Shown: positions 1 to 8,841, counted from the first letter of the stretch. The stretch: 16,405 nt of DNA from Temnopleurus reevesii (GCA_036244855.1 BQKZ01007849.1:10362-26766); one strand, 5' to 3'. The notes: generated by a model from the sequence alone, not told the origin. Translations and numbers: made by a program.

Positions 1-140
1 CTATTTAAATTATTTCTAAAAACCCTTCAAAAATTCATAACTTTCTTATTTATTGTCCGATTTTGCTCAAACTTTTTTTGATATGTTCGTCTAATTTTTG
101 CGCTTTTAATAAAAGCAAGTTATTTTTGGCCTGGAGTAAC
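1..140. other. AT-rich DNA at the left edge, no gene seen
   Basis: Probably intron of the guanylate cyclase or the body of the transposon ending at 179. No kinase-homology coding sequence is recognisable here. Confidence 0.4.
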
Positions 141-179
141 CGTTTAAAGTCTTTCATATCTTGGTGCACACCGCCCTGG
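141..179. mobile_element. One terminus of a MITE of the ccagggcggtgtttcacc family
   Basis: The sequence ending tatcttggtgcacaccgccctgg is, in reverse complement, close to the terminal repeat of the elements at 7397-7742 (ccaggg.ggtgtttcacc followed by aagat and gaaagact). The other half is either left of the window or degenerate within bases 1-140. The tandem exon fragments begin just right of this end. Confidence 0.5.
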
Positions 180-221
180 TCTTGATTCATAACCATTAAA
201 AGATGGCTTTTAACCATTCAG

Positions 222-322
222 AGATCTTGGATTGCCTGCGATCTTGAACAGTCCAGCCTCCGTTTCGGGCCAGCATTTCAGAGGATTCGTGGAGACCTGA
301 GATTAAGGATCTCATGAAGCGA
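222..322 (+). pseudogene. Decayed partial copy 1 of the kinase-homology exon
   Basis: Matches the front of exon 839-1010 from its acceptor (accattcag) to the MKR codons, including the coding equivalent of TVQPPFRAS. An in-frame TGA at 245-247 breaks it, and sequence diverges after the atgaagcga equivalent, with no donor. It is followed by intron-like sequence ending in the next acceptor-like cag. Confidence 0.8.
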
Positions 323-385
323 CTTAGATTAAGAGTATATTGATTAAAATACCCATCGCGTTGTCTTTATTTCATTACCATTCAG

Positions 386-480
386 AAATCTTGGATTGCC
401 TGCGGTTCGGAACAGTCCAATCTCCATTTGAAGCCTCGATTCTAGAGGACTCATGGGGACTTGATATCTAGGATGAAGCA
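386..480 (+). pseudogene. Decayed partial copy 2 of the kinase-homology exon
   Basis: Retains an acceptor-like ttaccattcag and the EILDCLRFGTVQ-type coding start, then has an in-frame TAG at 469-471 and loses similarity. It lies 164 bases after copy 1. No downstream half of the exon and no donor is present. Confidence 0.78.
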
Positions 481-540
481 ATCATGATTGAGAATTTATT
501 AGAATACCCAATCCTTGGTCTTGATTTGATCACCATTCAA

Positions 541-628
541 AGATCTTAGATTACCCGAAAATGCAACAGTCCAACTGCCAGTATCCCAGAGGCATCATGG
601 GGACCTGAGATAAAGGAACTCACGAAGG
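541..628 (+). pseudogene. Decayed partial copy 3 of the kinase-homology exon
   Basis: The most eroded unit. The acceptor AG has become AA (accattcaa), several bases are lost inside, and only scattered matches such as catggggacctgagat remain. It lies 155 bases after copy 2. Confidence 0.7.
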
Positions 629-688
629 TTTTTTTTCGATAATGAACTAAAGTATCATTCACGTTGTCTTTATTGTATGATCCTTCAG

Positions 689-789
689 AAATCTTGGATT
701 GCTTGAGATCTGGAACAGTCCAACCTCCTTTTCGAGCCAGCATTCCAGAGGATTCGTGGGGACCTGAGATTAAGAATCGCATGAAACGA
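689..789 (+). pseudogene. Partial copy 4 of the kinase-homology exon, open but truncated
   Basis: The best preserved fragment. It has an acceptor-like atccttcag and an open frame through [20 protein letters not shown] and [10 protein letters not shown], then runs into intron-like sequence without the [12 protein letters not shown] half or a donor. It lies 150 bases upstream of the functional exon start and could act as a decoy acceptor. Confidence 0.8.
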
Positions 790-838
790 ATTAGATTTGA
801 AATACCTAACTGCGTCTCTTGATTTCATTAACATTCAG

Positions 839-1010
839 AAATCTTGGATTGTCTGCGGTCTGAAACAGTCCAGCCTCCTTTTCGGGCCAGTATTCCAGAA
901 GATTCGTGGGGACCCGAGATCAAGGATCTCATGAAGCGATGCTGGGAAGAGAACCCTTCAGATCGACCAACCAGTGGTGCTCTACAGTCGGCTCTTAAGA
1001 AGATTACTAA
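839..1010 (+). CDS. Guanylate cyclase exon: end of kinase-homology domain
   Basis: The acceptor is acattcag|AA and the donor is ACTAA|gtacgt; the exon enters with 2 bases and leaves with 2. It encodes [16 protein letters not shown], then [16 protein letters not shown], the C-lobe end of the kinase-homology domain that is standard in membrane guanylate cyclases. The second donor-like GT at 1014 would break the frame with the next exon, so the GT at 1011 is chosen. This is the only complete member of a five-unit tandem array that starts at 222. Confidence 0.92.
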
Positions 1011-4000
1011 GTACGTAACTATACCTGCCATCCTAGATTCATAATGGCTTCCTCTCATGCTTGTATGTCAATAGCAGATGGGCTTAAAATATTATTTTCC
1101 TTAAGGAATTGGGATGTGTTCATATCTGTTTTGATTAGAGAAGAGACTCCTTCAAAATTCAGGGGGTCCAAAATGAATTGCAAAAGAAATATGAAAATCG
1201 CCAGCCCTGCCATTTTAGTGCGCACTCATTATATTTAAGCTGATAACATTAATGCACACTGGTATAAACTGCAGAATAGCAAGACAACGAATCCATAATT
1301 TTGTAAATTACCGGAAAAATATTTAGAGATTCTTTATAATTCCAACTCCTAAGAGTTATTTGCGTATTGCATAGGCAGTATTACATACATTTTCATGTCG
1401 CTTTGTCGTTATTTATTCGAATCAGGAAGGGACTGTGAGTCATTGTGATATGCACATTAAACAATAATGCCCATTATGGCTGCTTTGGGTTATAATGGCA
1501 ACTGAGCCTGTCAAAAGCCGAACAGATCCATAAATCCATTTATATATCATTCATTGTGATATTCTTATTATATTTTCTTTTTCATTAAAGGGGTTCATCA
1601 AGCAGCAGTAACATTTTGGACAACCTGTTGAACCGGATGGAGCAGTATGCTAGCAACCTGGAGGAGTTGGTCGAGGAGAGGACATCAGCCTTCCTCGAGG
1701 AGAAAAAGAGATCCGAAACACTGCTGTATGAGGTGTTACCAAGGTGAATTCCTTTTTGCCATATTAACGTGACGTCATTTAGTTGCTGGGAGATTAGTGG
1801 GTTTTCGAAATTGATGGAAGGTAGCTTTTGGACTGTAGAAACCAATGATGTGCACGACAAATGATGCTCACATCAGTTGCGCACTTGCCATTCGATACCC
1901 ACGTCGGATGCGCATTCATTTTCTACCGTCCACAAGCCACCGTTAGCCAATCTCGAAACCCACTAATATAACAAGTAGATGAGTAAAATGGAATATATAT
2001 GATGCTGACAGGATAATTTTTCGTGGTCGCGATATAATGTGACATTTGCATGAATGATAGGCACGCATTTCGATGTAATAGTGAACTATTAACCTGAAAA
2101 ACATAGGTAGAAAAACAACCATCTGAATTAATCGAAAAGAAGACAACTGAAGTTACAGAAAATGTGTTTTAAGTTTCCAGTGTGGTCATTTCACTCCTTA
2201 ATTACTCTCGTCTTTACATTCATATAGAAAATAAGCATGAAAATTGACATTTCTTTCTTCAGATCTGTTGCAGAGCAGCTGAAGGTCGGAAAGAGTATAG
2301 ACCCTGAATCGTATGAGAACGTGACAATCTTCTTCAGTGATATCGTGGGGTTTACCGCTATCTCATCAGAGAGTACTCCCTTGCAGGTATACTACATAAT
2401 CTCCTCACTTTTGCAGCGAAAGAAATCTCATTTTCTCCTCGTCCCGTTCCACATTTGATCCTTCTTATGTCATCCCCACATCAGGAAAACAGACCAATTT
2501 GTAGTAATTTTTATATCTTGGCCCCGCGATATGAGAACAATCTCTCAATCTCTCACACCAATATACCAAATTACTTAACTCAACTCTTAACTCTTTGAAG
2601 GGTATTTAAATGCCCACTTACAGCTCTTTGTATCCTTTGGTTTAAAAAAGTGCCATCTTTAGTTAAATATCATCATTATATTTAAATATATTCATGAAAT
2701 ACGCTTTCCAGTGTTCAAGAACTGCGCCTTATATTCAAATTTCTCCATGATTCGAAAACATATGTCCACCCCTGTGTCCACTGAAATAGCTATATATCAT
2801 GCTGTAAAGATGAAATGATCAATTTTAAGAATTAAAAACTGGGTGTAAATAAATCGATATATAAGTTATAATTTCTGTGCAATTTCCTCACAAAAACACA
2901 AGACCATTGCTTATTAGATGTAGATGGCATGGTTATGAATAACTTTTTTATTGTTCTTTTGGGCTTACAGGTAGTGGCTCTTCTGAATGATCTTTACACG
3001 TGCTTTGATGGCATAATCGCAAACTTTGACGTCTATAAGGTAAATTATTTTATTTTACCCTTGTTTTTAGGCACTATTGTTCTGATTCACAAGATCCTTT
3101 GATTGGTTCTCTTTATTGTTTTATCAAATCTTCTTTTGTCCGTCAATTCGCTTAACTGCTTTGCCTTGTCCTCCACAAAGAACAAAAGATACTAAAAGAC
3201 ACTTTTCCCAAATAAAATGATTTTTTTTCTCATCATTTTGTAGGTAGAAACTATCGGCGATGCATACATGGTGGTGTCAGGGCTACCAATCCGGAACGGA
3301 TGTGCTCATGCACGGGAGATCGCTGAAATGTCTCTTTCTCTCTTGGAGGCGGTGAAGTCATTTAAGATCAGACATCGGCCTGGTGAACAACTAAAACTGC
3401 GAGCCGGTATACATTCAGGTGAGAATTTTTTGTACCATTCTGTGCAAAAATTGCACGTTAATGTGTTAAAATTATAGATTAATATTCTTTATCAGATGCC
3501 TTTGAGTTCCGCCATTCGCTATTCTTTTGCTATTTTGGTCAATACAATCCCTTTGCCGGGTCAATACGCCGTCTACAAAACCTGGGGGCTCAACAAACTT
3601 AATTTTTCTCGACCCCCCCCCCCCCCCCCCCCCNCTCTGTGACAAATCTTGATGAAACGCCGCCCCAGAATTCTCCGTTTTCTTTTTTCTTTTTTTTTTT
3701 TTTTTATTTTTAGTCATGCAATCCCTTTTCCAACTGAATCATACTCTGTCAACGAAAAACCAGAAATGATCCGTGTTATTGACTTTGCATGGTGGAATCT
3801 GGATTTGCCCTCGAGATTCCGTTCCTTGTCATACTGTGGAACCGGCAAAGCAAGTGAACAGTACCACTTTTGCCCATTTTCAAATTTAGCAGAAATGGTT
3901 ATTGATACCAAAATCCGTCAAAGAATGGAGTTGTCTTTATCCAAAAATTATTGAATTGACAGTATGAAAGCACACAACAATGTGTAATTCAAATTTGTGA

Positions 4001-5369
4001 ACCACAAAAAAATACAATTAATATGCATTGTCAGCTCAATAAAGGTATGAAATTCCAATTTTACCCAATGACTTGTTATTTGCTTGTTATTTCCAGGTCC
4101 ATGTGTTGCTGGTGTGATCGGGTTGAAAATGCCTCGTTACTGCTTGTTTGGTGACACTGTCAACACCGCCTCAAGAATGGAATCGAATGGAGAAGGTATA
4201 TATATTTGAAATAATTATTCTGCATTGTCTATAAGTTATGAAATCTGTTGAATTATCACGCCATTGATACACCGATATTTGACTTGAAGTAATGGGTTGT
4301 ATAGAAAAGGATGGCGACAGAGTTTGGTTCATGGGTTGAGGGGAATCACAAATCTATATATAAAGTTTTATTTCCAATGCAATGACCCGGTTGTCCTACT
4401 GTATTTTTTTTTAAATCTTGTCCATTCTCACATTTATCTGCTTTCCCATCCCATTTTTTAAATGAATTGTTCAATGTAGAACTCTTCTCCATATTAGCCC
4501 ATTGCAGCACTTTTCCTCAATTAGCTTTGTATAGACAAAAGAGATATTGCATAATCTTGACACATAGTTCTGTCATTATCATGCACATTGATCTCATTTT
4601 CAGACAACATTCGGAAGTAAATGGCTACCTCGTAGTTCAAACTCAAGGTTTATGTCAATAATGTTTTTTTCTCTTATTCCTCAGCGATGAAGATTCACAC
4701 AAGTTTGGATTGCAAGAGAATATTGGATAACTTCGATGCTTTCGAGTTGATGCTGAGGGGACAAGTGGAAATGAAGGTAGGAGCTCAATAACTTAAGGTT
4801 TAAGTACATCATGATTTAAAAATATATTAAAGTTCGGAGAAATTTTCTTCACTTGAGCATTTAATGTCCAAGCATGTTCAGAGTTGCACACTTTCTTGTC
4901 TTTTTTTTTAATTTTTGATCATTGACAACAGAACGTTTTCATCATAACTTATACGCGTTAATTTTTACGGCGAACGTCAAGTTATTATTTTGACACCCAA
5001 AGCTCTGTTTTAGCTTATGAACCGTCTGAATCACTTTCCTAATTTCTCATGAAAGTACACCCTCTAAAAAAAACCTCCCGTTTCGGTTGCTATTATCACT
5101 GTCGGGGTTACTTATTCAGTTTTGGTTATGTGTTCCAAAGAATTGCTTCATTTGTCTATCAGTCAATATTTTGCCAAATTTGTTTTCTACAGTGACCTAA
5201 CACATGTGAAATGTATGTGAAATGTTTATGACTCGTACCTTCCACAACCCGTGCACCAACTACCTTTTCTTTTGTTTTCTTCGGCATGCTTTCCGTCTCA
5301 TAGGGCAAAGGATCGCAGACGACATACTGGTTGTTGGCGCGCAAATGTGTGGAGAAATTCGTCAACTGA
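839..5369 (+). CDS. Receptor-type guanylate cyclase, 3' part (8 exons, C-terminal 315 aa)
   Basis: Converts GTP to cGMP as the intracellular part of a single-pass membrane receptor. The exons are 839-1010, 1591-1743, 2263-2386, 2971-3039, 3244-3418, 4097-4195, 4685-4776 and 5304-5369. All have AG/GT borders and compatible phases, giving 315 residues and a TGA stop. Residues 1-57 end the kinase-homology domain. Residues 58-108 form the signalling helix ([20 protein letters not shown]). Residues 109-315 are a complete class III cyclase domain. Visible catalytic residues are the metal-binding Asp134 (FSDIVGF) and Asp178 (ETIGDAYM), the guanine-selecting Glu174 and Cys246 (RYCLFGD), and Asn253/Arg257 (NTASRM). 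The set is complete, so the enzyme looks active. The motifs resemble natriuretic-peptide and echinoderm egg-peptide receptor cyclases; the ligand cannot be told because the extracellular, membrane and most kinase-homology exons lie left of the window. The tail after the cyclase domain is short (RKCVEKFVN). Confidence 0.95.
1011..1590 (+). other. Guanylate cyclase intron, no further gene seen
   Basis: Starts gtacgt and ends ttcattaaag. Open frames inside are short and featureless; no repeat structure was recognised. Confidence 0.7.
1591..1743 (+). CDS. Guanylate cyclase exon: signalling helix / dimerisation linker
   Basis: The acceptor is ttcattaaag|GGG and the donor is CCAAG|gtgaat. It encodes [20 protein letters not shown] followed by [20 protein letters not shown] and [10 protein letters not shown]. 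This is the amphipathic coiled coil that couples the kinase-homology domain to the cyclase pair. One base of the split Lys comes from this exon; the final AG joins A of the next exon to make Arg. Confidence 0.95.
1793..1967. mobile_element. Foldback (MITE-like) element in cyclase intron 2
   Basis: About 55 bases from 1793 (attagtgggttttcgaaatt, later tttggactgtagaaa) are an imperfect inverted copy of the sequence ending at 1967 (cgaaacccactaat, preceded by tttctaccgtccacaagcc). There is no open frame. Long terminal inverted repeats with a short centre are typical of MITEs. Confidence 0.65.
2263..2386 (+). CDS. Guanylate cyclase exon: start of catalytic domain
   Basis: The acceptor is ttctttcttcag|A and the donor is TTGCAG|gtatac, ending in phase 0. 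It encodes [20 protein letters not shown] then [20 protein letters not shown]. The Asp in FSDIVGF is the first metal-binding carboxylate of class III cyclases. Confidence 0.96.
2387..2970 (+). other. Guanylate cyclase intron 3, nothing recognised
   Basis: AT-rich, bounded by gtatac and gggcttacag. No repeats, RNA genes or coding motifs seen. Confidence 0.7.
2971..3039 (+). CDS. Guanylate cyclase exon: [13 protein letters not shown] segment
   Basis: A 69-base, 23-codon, phase 0-0 exon with acceptor gggcttacag|GTA and donor TATAAG|gtaaat. It encodes [20 protein letters not shown] plus VYK, the helix between the first metal-binding strand and the GTP-recognition strand. Confidence 0.95.
3244..3418 (+). 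CDS. Guanylate cyclase exon: [13 protein letters not shown] catalytic core
   Basis: The acceptor is cattttgtag|GTA and the donor is CATTCAG|gtgaga, leaving 1 base. It carries [15 protein letters not shown], with the guanine-selecting Glu and the second metal-binding Asp, then [10 protein letters not shown] at its end. The reading frame runs past the donor into the intron, but the conserved HSGPCVAGV continuity fixes the junction. Confidence 0.96.
3419..4096 (+). other. Guanylate cyclase intron 5 with homopolymer tracts and an assembly N
   Basis: Contains a C tract of about 21 bases (3613-3633) followed by N at 3634, and a long T-rich tract at about 3680-3711. A 101-codon open frame at 3649-3954 crosses these tracts and shows no family motif. 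Length here is unreliable because the poly-C run meets an uncalled base. Confidence 0.75.
4097..4195 (+). CDS. Guanylate cyclase exon: [17 protein letters not shown]
   Basis: The acceptor is gttatttccag|GT and the donor is GGAGAAG|gtatat. It encodes [20 protein letters not shown] then [12 protein letters not shown]. Cys in RYCLFGD is the guanine-specificity residue, and Asn/Arg in NTASRM bind ribose and phosphate in the family. Confidence 0.96.
4196..4684 (+). other. Guanylate cyclase intron 6, nothing recognised
   Basis: Bounded by gtatat and ttattcctcag. AT-rich with only short random open frames. Confidence 0.7.
4685..4776 (+). CDS. Guanylate cyclase exon: [13 protein letters not shown] segment
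   Basis: The acceptor is cttattcctcag|CG and the donor is ATGAAG|gtagga, phase 0. It encodes (A)[16 protein letters not shown] then [12 protein letters not shown]. It ends the catalytic fold in the usual RGxVEMKGKG segment, split here between this exon and the last. Confidence 0.94.
4777..5303 (+). other. Guanylate cyclase intron 7, nothing recognised
   Basis: Bounded by gtagga and ttccgtctcatag. No repeat or coding structure recognised. Confidence 0.7.
5304..5369 (+). CDS. Guanylate cyclase terminal coding exon
   Basis: The acceptor is ttccgtctcatag|GGC. It encodes [20 protein letters not shown] plus N and the TGA stop at 5367-5369. GKGxxxTYWLL is the conserved end of receptor guanylate cyclases. 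A longer open frame overlaps here in a different register and is spurious. Confidence 0.94.
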   Translation, partial: GKGSQTTYWLLARKCVEKFVN

Positions 5370-5594
5370 CTCAAACTAAATGGACGGGAACTAACCTTGT
5401 TTCAAGGGAAAGAGGAATAAGCATACTAATATCATCACTAATATCATATCATCATCCTTCCGCACATCTTACGATCGGACGTTTTCATGACCCATCTGAC
5501 TCATGATAATTATGATGCCTGGTTTGCGATCGAGTGAGGAGAGAAATGAAATCATCCAGAGATGCCAACCGTTCCAGAATATGCATGAGGCAAA

Positions 5595-5674
5595 TTAACC
5601 TGTTTACTACTGGGACCGGGATGTCCCTGCACAAAGTCTATGGGAGTTACAGAATTCAGTAGTCAATGGGTTAA
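5595..5674. mobile_element. Small foldback (MITE-like) element in cyclase 3'UTR
   Basis: The left arm ttaacctgtttactactg (5595-5612) is an imperfect inverted copy of cagtagtcaatgggttaa (5657-5674), with about 44 bases between. It has no coding capacity. Target duplications are not clear. Confidence 0.5.
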
Positions 5675-6339
5675 AATGTGAATAACAACACAGTTGCACG
5701 AAAGCGAGAGCAAACATGCCAAAAATAACCACACTCTCAGCCACTCGATTGTGATGAAAGTCTTGAGTTTATATGAAAAATACACCACGTGAATGTTTGG
5801 GAACGGTTGGCTTATCGTCAAAATCCTAATTTCTTGTCCTTGTCTCGGTAAATGAATATCTTCTGTAGATGTTGACATATCGGAATTTCCATCAAATAAT
5901 TTCTACACAAGCTGCACGATACCATTAATTTTCACAATATTTTATCTATCACCCGTGTTTTCGTGACGTGATGGTGGCCAAAGGGTAATATTGCACGGAG
6001 CCACTTGCCAGTTTATTGAAACCTGTATTTCTATAGACATTGGAACTTTCCTATATCGGAATTTTTTTGTTTTCATTGATCAATTCCCTTTGGCTTCCGT
6101 CACTTCGTGAAAAAACGGACAATTTATCAAGAAAATGACGTATTACTCTGTAAATACATTAATGAGCATTCATATTGATATCATACCTTTGTAAATTTCA
6201 TATCTGTATTATTGAGAAGTATATTTCATATATCAATACATTATGTTTGTTAAACATTTTACTTACACAATATTTTAATATTCATTACTGAATGTCATGT
6301 TCATTACCATATTGTTCCAAATTGTAACTATTTGATTTT

Positions 6340-6345
6340 AATAAA
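6340..6345 (+). promoter_or_regulatory. Candidate polyadenylation signal AATAAA
   Basis: First canonical hexamer after the cyclase stop codon, in AT-rich sequence. Chance occurrence is quite possible; another AATAAA lies near 6824. Confidence 0.35.
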
Positions 6346-7223
6346 CGAGTGGATAACTTTCATTGACACCCAAAACCTAAATCATTTTTTTTTAAATCAA
6401 ATATCATAACCATAAATGTATGTGTAATTTATATATAATAGTATTGAATTATGTATTCTACGTTAATATGAAAAGAGGATTCGTAAATTAAGGTAATCTT
6501 ATTTTAATTGCTAGTACTTAGACTTGGTTATAATTTTAAAGAACATTGGCAATATCGCACGTATTTTCCTCATCAGCTTCAGACACCAATGTAATTTCAT
6601 AATGTTCAAATGTGTGTATAATATCTACTTTATCAATATCTGCAATCTTCTATTAAAAGCACCACTAAATTAATGTAACGATAATAATCATTAACATGTA
6701 AAATATTTAATTTGTCCTGCGGAAAATATACAACATTTGCTTCATTTTCGGAATTATAATTTTGTTTCAGAATACTATTCTTTCATCAACAAAATATTAC
6801 GCCGCTTGACTATATCAAATGTTATAATAAACAGCAAATACATCTGAATAATGCTGACTGGTTTTACATTGTAAGGTAACATTTATAGATAATTGTAATA
6901 CACCAAATTATTAAAAAAGAAAAAATCAGAATCGTACGTTTTTCATGTTTAGTTTTGAATATTGAAAATAAAACTGAACTATTCATTAATCACGAATGTG
7001 TCACATCTAAATCCAATTTCGTACGAGTTGGCAGAACTTGTTATAATTTATCAAAAAATTATCACAAAAACAGTGAAATATCATATCACTCATGCGTGTA
7101 CACAATTATGAGACTTTTCAGAGTCATGGCGCTTATAATGGCCCGTTCTAAAAAAAAAACTTGGAACACTATATACCTTCTAAATATCAGTTATTTTCCT
7201 TATACTGCCTATACAAAATCTTA
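6346..7223. other. AT-rich intergenic DNA between the convergent genes
   Basis: Very AT-rich with many stop codons on both strands. A 146-codon open frame at 6955-7395 has no recognisable motif and runs into a foldback element, so it is not called. I see no RNA gene here. Confidence 0.6.
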
Positions 7224-7386
7224 TGGGGTGTTGCTCAAAATCAACTGCTACCTTGCAAATTGTAACGCGCATTTTCATTCGCGCGTGATGTGCGCATTTA
7301 ACAAGACGCATGAAATAATGATTTTGATTGACGCGTACCAATCAACTGCAACTTACGATCAATTGCCACCTTTGAGCAACACCCCC
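7224..7386. mobile_element. MITE-like element with gggtgttgctcaaa terminal repeats
   Basis: The left end tggggtgttgctcaaa and the right end tttgagcaacaccccc are inverted copies of about 16 bases. TTA flanks both sides (7221-7223 and 7387-7389), a plausible 3-base target duplication. About 163 bases, no coding capacity. It belongs to a different family from the elements that follow directly. Confidence 0.65.
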
Positions 7387-7396
7387 TTAGTATAAG

Positions 7397-7570
7397 CAGG
7401 GCGGTGTTTCACCTAGCTACAAAAGACTTTAAGAACGACTTTAGGCGCGACTGGCATCAAATTTTTGTGCTGACTGACCGAGAATCTTACGCGTGTTAAA
7501 CTCGTTAACGTACTCCAGTCTTTCTTGAAGTCGATCGTAACTTTTAGAAAGATTTGGTAAAACACCGCCC
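7397..7570. mobile_element. MITE A of the cagggcggtgtttcacc family
   Basis: Begins cagggcggtgtttcacc and ends aaaacaccgccc; the two halves are imperfect inverted copies (acgactt, gactgg and gagaatctta motifs mirrored). Its interior is nearly the same as MITE B at 8669-8841. Its right end abuts, and shares bases with, a second family member. Confidence 0.75.
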
Positions 7571-7742
7571 AGGGAGGTGTTTCACCAAGATAAGAAAGAC
7601 TTCACGCACGACTTTACGTTCGACTGGTATCCCTTCTTGCGCGTAAGTCATAATTATACGCGCATTCAGCGCAAGAAGGGATACAACTCGAACGTTAAGT
7701 CGTGCATAAAGTCTTACTTATCTTGGTGAAACACCTCCCTGG
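7569..7742. mobile_element. Near-perfect hairpin MITE abutting or nested in the end of MITE A
   Basis: Starts ccagggaggtgtttcaccaa and ends with its inverse, ttggtgaaacacctccctgg. The arms match for about 75 bases with few mismatches around a short centre near 7650. The junction with MITE A shares ccc. The equivalent position of MITE B (about 8836-8841) lacks this insert, so it probably arrived after the duplication. Confidence 0.8.
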
Positions 7743-7858
7743 TAATATCAATAAACTGTATCAATGTACTAGTCTCCAGCAAAGCTGAATGACCAAAAAT
7801 TTACCCTCCTAATGATTATTAACATAATGGAGTAATAAGTAAATCAAGAAAACTCTAA

Positions 7859-7960
7859 TGTGACATCAGCTAGGAGTTGACTCCAACCGAACCGAGTCAA
7901 AATGACTAGCTTTTCGAAATGTTTTGACTCGAATGGGATCGATCCATGATTGATGTCACA
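7859..7960. repeat. Short imperfect palindrome beside the DCST 3' end
   Basis: tgtgacatca (7859-7868) mirrors tgatgtcaca (7951-7960), and gagtcaaaa (7894-7902) mirrors ttttgactc (7922-7930) inside it. It could be a 102-base foldback element. The copy near 8981 has lost bases of the outer left arm (atggcatca). Confidence 0.45.
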
Positions 7961-8102
7961 TCATTCCGAGTCAAATTGGCCCACTTTTCTACGTTGAATC
8001 CAACCTTATGCCGTTGTGAGACAGATTTGATTCCGCATTTGTGGGAACCTATTCACATCAATCTAGTAAAATGACAGTACTACCATCATTCATCAATTTA
8101 TC

Positions 8103-8481
8103 TTAATATTCATGATCATAATATTCGCCTTCTAAATCTTCCCATTCCTCGTCGTCACCACCTTCGTAATATTCTCCGCCAACTCCGTCGTCGTAATCCA
8201 CATTGTAATCGTCCACATTGTAATCGTCCACATTGTACTCGTCCACATTGTAATCGTCCACATTGTAATCGTCCACATTGTACTCGTCCACATTGTAATA
8301 ATCATTGAAACCGTTCACATCATCGTAATGATCATTCATTTGAAAGTCGTACCCTAATTCGACATCGTCATCGGCCTCGTAAGTGTGGCTGAGAAGATAT
8401 TGATCCTCGTCGTCGTCATGGTAATCATCATACGATGTTTGCTTCCTTCTTCTCGATCCATAATCTTCGTCACTGGAATCT
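8103..8481 (-). CDS. DCST terminal exon, distal identical copy
   Basis: Same acceptor, frame, 125 residues and stop (8103-8105) as 9225-9603. Splicing exon 10371 to either copy gives the same protein but different 3' ends. It would be reached only if the proximal copy and its polyadenylation site are skipped. No canonical AATAAA is seen on the - strand shortly after either stop. Confidence 0.65.
8191..8300 (-). repeat. Coding minisatellite, 15-base units in 45-base triplets (copy 1)
   Basis: Seven tccacattgta units on the + strand encode YNVD(D/E) on the - strand. The fifth residue follows the order E-D-D-E-D-D, so the array is two higher-order 45-base units plus an end unit. Confidence 0.88.
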
Positions 8482-8668
8482 CTTTAAGAGCAGAAGGAGA
8501 TTCATCAAAACATTTTCGACTGGTTATATGTGGTTGGAGTTGAACTCCAGATAATTCACAATAAAAAAAGATATTATGCATAACAAAATATCTTATAACT
8601 ATTCCATTCACCCCATTGCCCAGCAGTATTTTCAATATTTCTAATTTGCTAGTTTATATTTACAAGCC

Positions 8669-8841
8669 TTCAGTGTTTCACCAAGTTACAAAAGACTTTA
8701 AGAACGACTTTAGGCGCGGCTGGCATCAATTTTTGTGCTGACTGACTGAGAATCTTACGCGTGTTAAACTCGTTAACGTATTCCAGTCTTTCTTGAAGTC
8801 AATCGTAACTTTTAGAAAGATTTGGTATAACACTGCCCTGG
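8669..8841. mobile_element. MITE B, a chimera between MITE C and MITE A
   Basis: The first roughly 20 bases (ttcagtgtttcaccaagtta) and the flank before them equal MITE C at 9791; from 8689 onward (caaaagactttaag) it follows MITE A. It ends taacactgccctgg. It separates the two copies of the terminal exon region. Confidence 0.75.

Larger units (their letters stand above)
5370..6345 (+). other. Probable 3'UTR of the guanylate cyclase
   Basis: No coding signal follows the TGA. The first canonical AATAAA after the stop that I find on the + strand is at 6340-6345, giving a possible UTR of about 975 bases. A 12-base inverted repeat (gccaaccgttcc at 5564-5575, ggaacggttggc at 5800-5811) and a small foldback element at 5595-5674 lie inside it. 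The true cleavage site is not visible. Confidence 0.45.
7864..8688. repeat. Tandem duplication, copy 1 (terminal exon region)
   Basis: Reads identical by eye to 8986-9810 at a constant offset of 1122 bases, across 3'UTR, coding exon, acceptor and intron. Flanks outside the block (7743-7863 against 8842-8985) differ by substitutions and an indel of about 27 bases. Confidence 0.92.

Noticed and set aside
546..1058. Antisense open frames with repeated [11 protein letters not shown] peptides
   Set aside because: Reverse-strand shadows of the tandem kinase-homology exon copies.
3472..3954. Open frames on both strands across the poly-C and poly-T tracts
   Set aside because: Low-complexity translation through homopolymers and an N; intronic.
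6955..7395. 146-codon open frame on the + strand
   Set aside because: AT-driven composition, no motif, and its last third is a foldback element.
8191..8300. CRISPR-like array
   Set aside because: Contiguous 15-base units without spacers, in frame within an exon of an animal gene.
8103..8339. YNVD repeat protein as a stand-alone gene starting at the internal ATG
   Set aside because: The frame is open upstream to a good acceptor in exactly the phase left by exon 10371, so it is better read as a terminal exon.
8354..8635. 93-codon open frame, and its copy at 9476-9757
   Set aside because: Alternative frame across the terminal exon acceptor. The splice-phase-consistent frame carries the acidic tail instead; identity between copies only reflects the DNA duplication.
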